The notes beneath the pieces are model-generated. The model was not told the origin of the DNA. It ran no database searches and saw nothing but the letters and a program-made list of their open reading frames with translations. Made by a program: the position numbers and the translations under genes. Below, piece by piece: positions 18,054 to 26,125 of a stretch of DNA of 64,000 nucleotides (position 1 is the stretch's first letter; each line of letters begins with the position of its first letter). This stretch comes from Planktothrix rubescens CCAP 1459/22 (GTDB lineage: Bacteria > Cyanobacteriota > Cyanobacteriia > Cyanobacteriales > Microcoleaceae): assembly GCA_904830895.1 (NCBI GenBank), contig LR882958.1:558001-622000 (forward strand), read 5' to 3'.

Positions 18054-18323
18054 GGGTTAGGGGCGATCGCAATATCATAGAATATTCCCCTTGACAAGCG
18101 GCGGGTTTCGGTTTATTATGATTTTCGTGAACCTAAGCGGGGGCGAAAACCTGGGGGGGTTCACGAAAAACCTTAGAACCTTGACAAATCAATAGTTTAT
18201 ATTTGTGAGTCCGGTTAGTTATTGATAATCTGTTGCAATAACGAAGCCTGAAATGAGGCATTTTTTGAGGTTCACGAAAATGGGCTCCAGAATGACCGCC
18301 CCATAAGGGTTTCAAACGGCAGA
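18054..18323 (+). promoter_or_regulatory. Putative CRISPR leader
   Basis: This 270-bp region between glyS and the first repeat has no gene. It carries the motif GTTCACGAA twice on the + strand (near 18159 and 18270) and once inverted (TTCGTGAAC near 18124). It also has a TTGACA at 18181 and a small hairpin GCCT/AGGC at 18246-18259 followed by T6. The crRNA-handle orientation of the repeats and a degenerate repeat at the opposite end both place the leader here. The promoter position is not resolved. Confidence 0.65.
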
Positions 18324-20123
18324 CTTTCAATTAAAATAATCCTGCTTGCGGGACTGAAACCAGAATCTACTATCACAGACCAGAAAGGAAGGCGCGGCTT
18401 TCAATTAAAATAATCCTGCTTGCGGGACTGAAACCAGCCAACCCACAGCGAAGTAACAAAACGACCGCCGCTTTCAATTAAAATAATCCTGCTTGCGGGA
18501 CTGAAACTGGGCAGCTTCACAATAACCTTTTAGGTCATCGAGTTCTTTCAATTAAAATAATCCTGCTTGCGGGACTGAAACTTGGCAATAAAACAGGCGA
18601 CTGGAAAGTTTACTCTTCCTTTCAATTAAAATAATCCTGCTTGCGGGACTGAAACATGCGAGACTCAACCATTGGGGATAGATTTTTCTCCCCTTTCAAT
18701 TAAAATAATCCTGCTTGCGGGACTGAAACATGTTTAGATATTAATCATTAATCATTCAATCGTTTGCTTTCAATTAAAATAATCCTGCTTGCGGGACTGA
18801 AACTTGCAAACAAGACAGATTCCTGTTAGTGGGATTTTGTCTTTCAATTAAAATAATCCTGCTTGCGGGACTGAAACTCTAACTCATCCCCTTGAGTGGG
18901 ATATAAGACTACTTCTTTCAATTAAAATAATCCTGCTTGCGGGACTGAAACCTGGTTCAAAATACGGGTACGAATACGGGGATATTCTTTCAATTAAAAT
19001 AATCCTGCTTGCGGGACTGAAACGTTGATGGCAAAACTTAATCCATCCCTGTACTGTCGTCCTTTCAATTAAAATAATCCTGCTTGCGGGACTGAAACTC
19101 ACATAGTCATATTAACACTGATACAGTTTTGACCTTTCAATTAAAATAATCCTGCTTGCGGGACTGAAACTCAAAGATTAATGGCTCGACGTTGGCGATA
19201 TAGTCTTTCAATTAAAATAATCCTGCTTGCGGGACTGAAACCTTACGCTCGTCAATATACCCTAGTTCGTTACACAAGTTCTTTCAATTAAAATAATCCT
19301 GCTTGCGGGACTGAAACTTTGATAAACCCTTAGAAGGTTTGATGGTTAATATCTTTGACTTTCAATTAAAATAATCCTGCTTGCGGGACTGAAACAATGG
19401 CAATACTGTAACCCTAGAATATTGTCCTATCTTTCAATTAAAATAATCCTGCTTGCGGGACTGAAACATCTATTATCTCCAAACCACTGAATACCTAGGA
19501 GAGTTAAATGCTTTCAATTAAAATAATCCTGCTTGCGGGACTGAAACTCAGGATGCAATAAAGACTCACATCGTGAGCAAGAACGGGGACTTTCAATTAA
19601 AATAATCCTGCTTGCGGGACTGAAACAGATCACTCTGTTCTAGGGGAAAAGGATATCTTAACTTTTCTTTTCTTGGCGATTAGAAATCGCAGCTACACAG
19701 ACAAAACCCACCTGCGTGGGTTCAAAAACCTTGATTTTTATTAGTCCACGTAGGTGGACTTTGTTTGTGTAGTAGCGAATTATATTCGCCGAAAACTTTT
19801 TTTTCTTTTCTTTTCTTGGCGATTAGAAATCGCAGCTACACAGACAAAACCCACCTGCGTGGGTTCAAAAACCTTGATTTTTATTAGTCCACGTAGGTGG
19901 ACTTTGTTTCTGTAGTAGCGAATTATATTCGCCGAAAACTTTTTTTTCTTTTCTTTTCTTGGCGATTAGAAATCGCAGCTACACAGACAAAACTCACCTG
20001 CGTGGGTTCAAAAACCTTGATTTTTATTAGTCCACGCAGGTGGACTTTGTTTCTGTAGTAGCGAATTATATTCGCCGAAAACTTTTCTTTCAATTAAAAT
20101 AATCCCACTTGCGGGACTGAAAC
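18324..20123 (+). CRISPR. CRISPR array, 18 perfect repeats plus one degenerate terminal repeat
   Basis: Repeats of 37 bp begin CTTTCAATTAAAATAATCC and end GCGGGACTGAAAC. They start at 18324, 18398, 18471, 18545, 18619, 18693, 18767, 18841, 18915, 18987, 19062, 19134, 19205, 19281, 19359, 19431, 19511 and 19590, with a variant copy at 20087. The first 17 spacers are 34-43 bp. Length, inner hairpin and the 3' ACTGAAAC handle resemble the type I-D repeats of Synechocystis, so transcription is probably left to right. The 18th interval is 460 bp because of inserted palindromic elements. No cas gene lies within the window, so the array depends on effectors elsewhere or is orphaned. Confidence 0.97.
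19675..20076. repeat. Three tandem copies of a 116-bp palindromic (MITE-like) element
   Basis: Copies at 19675-19790, 19818-19933 and 19961-20076 share an exact 143-bp period, joined by 27-bp T-rich linkers. Each begins GGCGATTAGAAATCGC and ends GCGAATTATATTCGCC, and the two halves pair imperfectly along most of their length (CTACACA...TGTAG, CCACCTGCGTGG and CCACGTAGGTGG). Similar palindromes are widespread in cyanobacterial genomes. The block sits inside the last CRISPR interval, flanked on both sides by ACTTTTCTT. Confidence 0.9.
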
Positions 20124-20172
20124 ATATCCGAGTAGAATCAAAAACAACCTACTGGGAATTATTACATTGTCT

Positions 20173-21546
20173 ATGCCGAAAGTTCATATTATTGGTTTAG
20201 GAAGATCGGGAAATGCTGCCGCCCGGTTGTTAAAATTGCAAGGATGGGATGTAATTTTAAGCGATCGCAATTCTTCCTCAACCCTAGAAACCCAAAAACA
20301 ACAATTAGAAACCGAAGGAATTAAAGTTGAGTTAGGGCATAATTTTCAACCCGATATTTCCCTAGATTTAATAGTTGTGAGTCCTGGGGTTCCTTGGGAT
20401 AGTCCGGGGTTAAAAGCCGCCAGAAATTTAGGCATAGAAACCATCGGAGAACTAGAATTAGCATGGCGAAATCTGCGACATTTGCCCTGGGTTTGTATTA
20501 CTGGAACTAACGGAAAAACCACAACCACCGCCCTCACCACCGCAATTTTTCAAGCAGCAGGTTTAAACGCTCCCGCCTGTGGAAATATTGGTTATGCCGC
20601 CTGTGAATTAGCCTTACAAGAATATCAAGGAATAGAAAAACCCCTAGATTGGATAATTGCAGAAGTCAGTAGTTATCAAATCGAATCCTCCTCAACTTTA
20701 ACCCCTAAAATTGCCATTTGGACGACCTTCACCCCCGATCATTTAAGTCGTCATTACACCCTAGAACGTTATTATGATATTAAAGCTAAATTATTATATC
20801 AATCCCAAACACAAATCATTAATGGAGATGATCCCTATTTAAGAGAAACCGCTAATCAACGCTGGCTTTCTGCCCATTGGACAAGTGTTTTAGGACAAGA
20901 AAAATTAGTGGCAAATCCCGAATTGGGATTTTATATTAAAAATAATTGGGTGATGCAAAATAAAGATAAAATAGTTCAAGCGGATGCCTTAAAAATGGTC
21001 GGAAACCATAACCAACAAAACCTGTTAATGGCCGTTGCAGCCGCCCGAATTGCCAAAATAGAAACGCCAGCAATTAGTCAAGCAATTTCTGATTTTCCAG
21101 GGGTTGCCCATCGTTTAGAACAGATTATGACTTGGCAAGGAATTGACTGGATTAATGATAGTAAAGCCACCAATTATGATGCAGCCGAAGTGGGATTATC
21201 GGCCGTTGATGCGACCGTAATTTTAATTGCTGGAGGAGAAGCCAAACAAGGAGATGATACCGCTTGGATGAATAGAATTAAATCAAAAGCCATCTCGGTT
21301 TTATTAATTGGAAATGCAGCCGAAGTATTTGCAAAGCGGTTAACAGAAGAAAATTATTTTAACTTTGAAATCGTAGAAACCATGGAAAAAGCGATTATCA
21401 AATCCTCTGAAATTGCCCCAAAATTAGGCGCGAAAGTCGTATTATTATCCCCCGCTTGTGCTAGTTTTGATCAATATCAAAGTTTTGAACATCGCGGAGA
21501 TCATTTTCGCCAATTGTGTTTAGAATTACAATCAGGGCGGGTTTAG
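20173..21546 (+). CDS. murD: UDP-N-acetylmuramoylalanine-D-glutamate ligase
   Basis: Adds D-glutamate to UDP-MurNAc-L-Ala in cytosolic peptidoglycan precursor synthesis. Mur-ligase features are clear: [17 protein letters not shown] at the start, the ATP-binding GTNGKTTTT (about 111-118), the middle-domain [10 protein letters not shown], and the C-terminal GVAHRLE and [12 protein letters not shown] at 20173 is preferred; a TTG two codons upstream is also in frame. It begins only 49 bp after the last CRISPR repeat, so its promoter may lie within the repeat region. Confidence 0.95.
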   Translation: MPKVHIIGLGRSGNAAARLLKLQGWDVILSDRNSSSTLETQKQQLETEGIKVELGHNFQPDISLDLIVVSPGVPWDSPGLKAARNLGIETIGELELAWRNLRHLPWVCITGTNGKTTTTALTTAIFQAAGLNAPACGNIGYAACELALQEYQGIEKPLDWIIAEVSSYQIESSSTLTPKIAIWTTFTPDHLSRHYTLERYYDIKAKLLYQSQTQIINGDDPYLRETANQRWLSAHWTSVLGQEKLVANPELGFYIKNNWVMQNKDKIVQADALKMVGNHNQQNLLMAVAAARIAKIETPAISQAISDFPGVAHRLEQIMTWQGIDWINDSKATNYDAAEVGLSAVDATVILIAGGEAKQGDDTAWMNRIKSKAISVLLIGNAAEVFAKRLTEENYFNFEIVETMEKAIIKSSEIAPKLGAKVVLLSPACASFDQYQSFEHRGDHFRQLCLELQSGRV

Positions 21547-21568
21547 ATCATCTGTATTCCCTATTCCC

Positions 21569-21691
21569 TCCCCCCCTAGCCCCCCGTGTACGGGGGGTTT
21601 GGGGGGCTGTTTCCCTAGCCCTCCGTTCACGGGGGGTTTGGGGGGCTGTTTCCCTAGCCCTCCGTTCACGGGGGGTTTGGGGGGGCTGTTC
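21569..21691. repeat. Three tandem ~40-bp G/C-rich hairpin repeats
   Basis: Units of the form CCCTAGCCCTCCGTTCACGG followed by GGGGTTTGGGGGGCTGTTT repeat three times. Each unit can fold through its C-run and G-run. The block lies between murD and the permease gene and may end the murD transcript. Confidence 0.8.
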
Positions 21692-21717
21692 CCTGTTCCC
21701 TAGTTTTCATAACTATC

Positions 21718-23049
21718 TTGAACAATTCTAATTCCTTACAAAAACCCAGTTCATCCCAGAGTCAAATCACCTTATTAACCGCGATTTGTCTTGTTATTGC
21801 TAATATGATTGGTACGGGTGTATTTACAAGTTTGGGGTTTCAAGTCCTTGATATTCAATCGGGTTTTGCTATTTTATTTTTGTGGTTAATTGGCGGTATT
21901 TTTGCCCTTTCCGGCGCCCTATGTTATGGGGAATTAGGGGCCGCTATGCCCCGTTCTGGGGGTGAATATCATTATCTTTCTGAAATTTATCATCCGGTGA
22001 TTGGTTTCCTCTCAGGATGGGTTTCTGTCACCGTTGGTTTTGCGGCTCCTATTGCGGCTGCTGCTATGGCATTAGGGAAATATATCTCCAGTGTATTTCC
22101 TAGTTTAAATTATCCCACAGCGATCGCTTTAATTGCTGTGATTTCAGTCTCTTTTATTCATACCCAAACCATCAAAATTAGCAGTTTATTTCAACAGGGA
22201 TTTACAGTTTTAAAAGTTGTCCTAATTATTGTTTTTATCCTGAGTGGATTAACTTTGGCTACCCCCCAACCGATTGAATTTATGCCTAGTTTTAGCGATA
22301 TTTCGGTAATTTTTAGTTCATCTTTTGCCGTTTCTTTAGTTTATGTCACCTATTCCTATTCCGGTTGGAATGCTGCGGTTTATTTAGCGAGTGAAATTAA
22401 GGAACCAGAGAAAAACTTACCGAAATCCCTATTAATTGGTACATTAATAGTTACGGTTTTATATCTGCTTTTGAACTTTGTTTTTCTCTATACAACACCT
22501 ATAGAACAATTAGCCGGACAATTAGAAATTGGTTATATTGTCGCCCAACAAATATTTGGAAATTTAGGAGCAAAAATCATGGGATTATTAATCGGATTTG
22601 GTTTAATTTCTTCGATTAGTTCCATGGTATTAGCTGGGCCAAGAGTCACCCAAGTCATCGGGGAAGATATTCCCATATTTAGAATTTTGGCTCAAAAAAA
22701 TCAACATGGAATCCCCTATTATGCCCTATGTTTACAACTAGCAATTGTAATTATATTAATCATCACCGCCAGCTTTCAAGCCGTAATCACCTATTTAGCA
22801 TTTACCCTAACCCTATCTTCATTAATCACGGTTTTAGGGGTTTTTGTCCATCGTTTCCGCCGTCCTGACCTACCACGTCCCTATAAAACTTGGGGATATC
22901 CAATAACCCCGATCATTTTTTTAGGAATTAGCCTTTGGATGCTAATATTTATTTTTCAGGATAAACCCCTCGAATCCTTAGCCGGATTAGGAACAATTGC
23001 CCTGGGTTTACCCTTCTATTTTATCGGTATTCGGAATAAATTGGTGTAA
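21718..23049 (+). CDS. APC-family amino acid permease
   Basis: This 443-residue inner-membrane transporter has about 12 hydrophobic segments. The first contains the APC substrate-site motif MIGTGVFTSLG (about residues 30-40), followed by GGIFALSGALCYGELGAAMPRSGGEY, the typical TM2-TM3 signature. Substrate is not predictable beyond an amino acid or amine. The frame opens with TTG at 21718. No ATG is available before the first membrane segment and no strong ribosome-binding site is visible, so the exact start is uncertain. The lipoprotein gene begins 3 bp after the stop, suggesting one operon. Confidence 0.85.
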   Translation: MNNSNSLQKPSSSQSQITLLTAICLVIANMIGTGVFTSLGFQVLDIQSGFAILFLWLIGGIFALSGALCYGELGAAMPRSGGEYHYLSEIYHPVIGFLSGWVSVTVGFAAPIAAAAMALGKYISSVFPSLNYPTAIALIAVISVSFIHTQTIKISSLFQQGFTVLKVVLIIVFILSGLTLATPQPIEFMPSFSDISVIFSSSFAVSLVYVTYSYSGWNAAVYLASEIKEPEKNLPKSLLIGTLIVTVLYLLLNFVFLYTTPIEQLAGQLEIGYIVAQQIFGNLGAKIMGLLIGFGLISSISSMVLAGPRVTQVIGEDIPIFRILAQKNQHGIPYYALCLQLAIVIILIITASFQAVITYLAFTLTLSSLITVLGVFVHRFRRPDLPRPYKTWGYPITPIIFLGISLWMLIFIFQDKPLESLAGLGTIALGLPFYFIGIRNKLV

Positions 23050-23052
23050 TTT

Positions 23053-24246
23053 ATGAAATTCTCAGCCCTATTACTAATCATTTTAAGTGTTGTTGGTTTG
23101 CAGTCCTGTGTTAAAACTGAACCTCAACCAAAGATTGAGCAATCCCAAAAGATTGAAACCCCAAAAACATCCCCACAAACGCCTACTCCTCCGATTAATC
23201 CCTTAGACCTATATGATCAAAAACAAGCGGATTATTTAACCGATACCGCTAAATTAATTGCGGGAATGAAAGTTGATCCAAAAAGTCAATTTTATCCCCT
23301 AACTCAATCTAATTTTTGGGTTAATTATCACGCTTTTATAAATCCGGCTTGGTCAAAACTAGAAAAACAACAACTGGCAAAAGTTAGCGAATGGTCTAAA
23401 CAGGAATTAGCTACTATTAATCAATCCAATCCTCGAATTTTTTATCCCTTTAGTGGGCCGGATTTCTTATATGCTAATTTATTTTTCCCGACGGCTAGAG
23501 AATATGTACTTGTGGCTTTAGAACCCGTGGGAACTATTCCTAATTTTAATGAATTATCCGAAAGTCAGCGTAATCAAAAATTGGGGGATGTAAAAAACTC
23601 TCTTTATTCTTTACTTCAGTTTAGCTTTTTTCAAACCAAAGAAATGAAGTCTGATTTATCCAATCAGGGAGTTTTACCTTTAATTTTATTATTTATGGCG
23701 AGGACAAATAATAGAATTTTAGACTTACAATATATTGGATTAGATAAAGATGCTAAAATTCAAAAGTTTGAAAAAGGCATGATTCCTGGGGTTAAAATTG
23801 ATTTTGTTTCTCAAGGGGAAAAAGAACCTCGAACTTTATATTATTTTTCCGCCGATATTTCCGATGATGGCTTGAAAAAAACACCAGAGTTTACTCAATT
23901 TGTCAAACAAATTGAGCAACCCGTTACCTATCTTAAAGCCGCATCCTATTTAATGCACAGACCCGCCTTTGCTGGAATTAGAGAGTTAATTCTGGCTCAA
24001 AGTCAAGCTATTCTACAGGATGATTCAGGGATTCCTCTTAACTTTTTTGCAGAAAAACAATGGAATTTAAACTTTTTTGGAACCTATACCAACCCAATTT
24101 CTTTATTTAGTGTTCGCTACCAACCGGATTTAAGGAAAGTTTATCAAAGCAATGCTGCTGTGAAACCCCTTAATTTTGGAGTGGGTTATAAGTTTGGGGT
24201 GAATCAATCTAACATGATGTTAGCAACCAAAAAGCAAAAACCTTAA
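23053..24246 (+). CDS. Conserved lipoprotein of unknown function
   Basis: This 397-residue protein has a lipoprotein signal (LLIILSVVGLQSC, Cys19 as the likely lipid-modified residue), then a Pro/Thr/Gln-rich linker to about residue 55. The large remaining domain contains FYPFSGPDFLYANLFFP and GVKIDFVSQG. No catalytic motif was recognised. It is probably co-transcribed with the permease 3 bp upstream. Bases 23668-24252 are duplicated at 25406-25988, downstream of a putative toxin/immunity pair. Confidence 0.7.
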   Translation: MKFSALLLIILSVVGLQSCVKTEPQPKIEQSQKIETPKTSPQTPTPPINPLDLYDQKQADYLTDTAKLIAGMKVDPKSQFYPLTQSNFWVNYHAFINPAWSKLEKQQLAKVSEWSKQELATINQSNPRIFYPFSGPDFLYANLFFPTAREYVLVALEPVGTIPNFNELSESQRNQKLGDVKNSLYSLLQFSFFQTKEMKSDLSNQGVLPLILLFMARTNNRILDLQYIGLDKDAKIQKFEKGMIPGVKIDFVSQGEKEPRTLYYFSADISDDGLKKTPEFTQFVKQIEQPVTYLKAASYLMHRPAFAGIRELILAQSQAILQDDSGIPLNFFAEKQWNLNFFGTYTNPISLFSVRYQPDLRKVYQSNAAVKPLNFGVGYKFGVNQSNMMLATKKQKP

Positions 24247-24347
24247 TCCTAAAGAGAATTATGCTCGAAAAAGTCTGCTCCTAAATCGCCCCAGAGCAGA
24301 TCATTAGTCAATTCAGATATACAATAACGTTATTAAAAATATCAGAC

Positions 24348-24361
24348 AGGAGGATCGAGTG
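24348..24361 (+). promoter_or_regulatory. Shine-Dalgarno site that fixes a GTG start
   Basis: AGGAGG at 24348-24353 stands five bases before GTG at 24359. No closer ATG exists in this frame. Confidence 0.65.
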
Positions 24362-24793
24362 GCATCAGGTGAGGGAGAAACTATCGAAATTATTGAAGCA
24401 GATATTATTGATTCAACAGTTGAGGTAGGAAGTGCTTGTATTTGGCGAGGGAAGGGTCAAGAGCCTCAATGGGATAATCCTAAATCAACTAAAGCTTACG
24501 ATCATATTATCCGCCATCATGGTTCTAAGCTCAAATTCAGTAATTTACAAGGAAGATTATCGAGTACAAATAAGGATCAAGGACAATGGTTAAATGATCA
24601 AGATTGGGTAATAGCGGAAAAGTTAATCCCTAAATATTATGGGAAGTACATTATTAAGTTTAATCGTCCGATTGGTAGAGTTTATCATTCTGATAACAGG
24701 ATTACTGAAAACGTTTATTATGTTAAAATTGGGAGAAATCCTGACGGAACAATTAAATATGCTTATCCAGTTGTTCAGCCTAAATCAAAATAA
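24359..24793 (+). CDS. Putative polymorphic-toxin-type nuclease domain, stand-alone
   Basis: This 144-residue basic protein has no signal peptide and a GTG start backed by AGGAGG. Its C-terminal two thirds (SKAYDHIIRHHG-type start, then GQWLNDQDWVIAEKLIP, KYIIKFNRPIGRVYH, RNPDGTIKYAYPV) resemble C-terminal toxin domains of bacterial polymorphic toxins, possibly with a BECR-type RNase fold. That assignment is from memory of the pattern and is not proven. There is no delivery domain. It is followed after 21 bp by an acidic gene, the usual toxin-immunity order. Confidence 0.5.
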   Translation: MASGEGETIEIIEADIIDSTVEVGSACIWRGKGQEPQWDNPKSTKAYDHIIRHHGSKLKFSNLQGRLSSTNKDQGQWLNDQDWVIAEKLIPKYYGKYIIKFNRPIGRVYHSDNRITENVYYVKIGRNPDGTIKYAYPVVQPKSK

Positions 24794-24814
24794 GTCAAAG
24801 CCAGGTAAATTAGC

Positions 24815-25327
24815 ATGAAAGAAATAACTAATTTTAGTTTTAAAATTGCTGATCGAAATTTAGAAAATTACGCCTTACCTCCAGAAGATCCATTAGGAGA
24901 ATTATCTGATTTTGAATTAGGGTTACGGCGTTTTTGTTATGAGTGGGATCATCGAGTTATCGTAGAAATTGGTGAAATCCAGTTTACTGTATTTTTTGAC
25001 CCTGATATTTGTATGTTATTGGAAGATCGCTTTCCCGAACAAATTGGTCAATTAGAACAGGGTGAAAATATTCGGATAGATTTTGTTGAAAGTTATGAGA
25101 TTACGGTTATTTTAACCCATGAGGGTGAGCAGCTTCATTGTCAATTAAGGGAGTTTAATGATCAGCACAATCAGTATAATTATAAGTTGGATAAACAGCA
25201 AGTTTTAGGAGAGTTAAGAGCAGTTTTGATGGGGGTAATGATATTGGCTTCGCAACAAGGTTATATCACGATAGAAGATATAGCCGAGTTTATTAAACCA
25301 GCTTTTTCTTCCCCCATGAGAGTCTAA
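24815..25327 (+). CDS. Putative immunity protein, probably frameshifted near its end
   Basis: This 170-residue acidic protein is unrecognised by family. It lies 21 bp after the toxin-like gene and has the size and charge expected of a cognate inhibitor. The frame ends after SSPMRV. If the C5 run at 25312-25316 had one more C, the frame would continue SLTGETFEDVLQRF...KYGLEQ to a stop at 25402, giving about 196 residues. I think the gene was longer and lost one base, or the sequence has a homopolymer error. Confidence 0.5.
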   Translation: MKEITNFSFKIADRNLENYALPPEDPLGELSDFELGLRRFCYEWDHRVIVEIGEIQFTVFFDPDICMLLEDRFPEQIGQLEQGENIRIDFVESYEITVILTHEGEQLHCQLREFNDQHNQYNYKLDKQQVLGELRAVLMGVMILASQQGYITIEDIAEFIKPAFSSPMRV

Positions 25328-25405
25328 CAGGCGAAACTTTTGAGGATGTTTTACAACGTTTTAAATTGATTCGTCCTGCGGTAAAATATGGGCTAGAACA
25401 ATAAG

Positions 25406-25988
25406 GAGTTTTACCTTTAATTTTATTTATCGCAAGGACAAATAATAAAATTTTAGAGTTCCAATATATTGGATTAGACAAAGATGCTAAAATTCAAAAG
25501 TTTGAAAAAGGCATGATTCCTGGGGTAAAAATTGATTTTGTTTCTCAAGGGGAAAAAGAACCTCGAACTTTATATTATTTTTCCGCCGATATTTCCGATG
25601 ATGGCTTGAAAAAAACACCCCAATTTAGTAAATTTATTAAATAAATTGAGCAACCCGTTACCTATCTTAAAGCCGCATCCTATTTAATGCACAGACCCGC
25701 CTTTACTGGAATTCGAGAGTTAATTCTGGCTCAAAGTCAAGCTATTCTACAGGATGATTCAGGGATTCCTCTTAACTTTTTTGCAGAAAAACAATGGAAT
25801 TTAAACTTTTTTGGAACCTATACCAACCCAATTTCTTTATTTAGTGTTCGCTACCAACCGGATTTAAGGAAAGTTTATCAAAGCAATGCTGCTGTGAAAC
25901 CCCTTAATTTTGGAGTGGGTTATAAGTTTGGGGTGAATCAATCTAATATGATGTTAGCAACCAAAAAGCAAAAACCTTAATCCTAAAG
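25406..25988 (+). pseudogene. Duplicated 3' half of the upstream lipoprotein gene
   Basis: The block repeats the last 580 bp of the gene at 23053-24246, from GGAGTTTTACC through the stop codon and CCTTAATCCTAAAG. By eye only three bases differ over the last 300 bp. The copy lacks the signal peptide and N-terminal half and has an in-frame TAA at 25642-25644. It cannot make the whole protein; a 97-residue frame from 25687 remains open but has no sign of being translated. Confidence 0.85.
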
Positions 25989-26005
25989 TGAAATTTAAGA
26001 CAGAA

Positions 26006-26063
26006 TAATTACGAATTACGAGTTAATTTAATTTTTTAATTCGTAATTCGTAATTCGTAATTA
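26006..26063. terminator. Inverted repeat between convergent genes
   Basis: AATTACGAATTACGAGTTAA at 26007-26026 pairs with the AATTCGTAATTCGTAATT repeats ending at 26063, with a T-rich loop. It sits between the lipoprotein remnant and the convergent gnd and may terminate both. Confidence 0.5.
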
Positions 26064-26125
26064 AAAGGTAGTTAGCCCGAAAAGATATTGAGGCGTAAAC
26101 ACCTCACTACGAAGTCAGTTAATAC

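Noticed and set aside
18884-19102. Open frame on the minus strand through the CRISPR array
   Set aside because: It is just the repeat translated in one frame (FSPASRIILIER repeated); no coding signal.
21516-21731. Frame through the G/C-rich repeats after murD
   Set aside because: The protein is a translation of the tandem repeats and overlaps the murD end.
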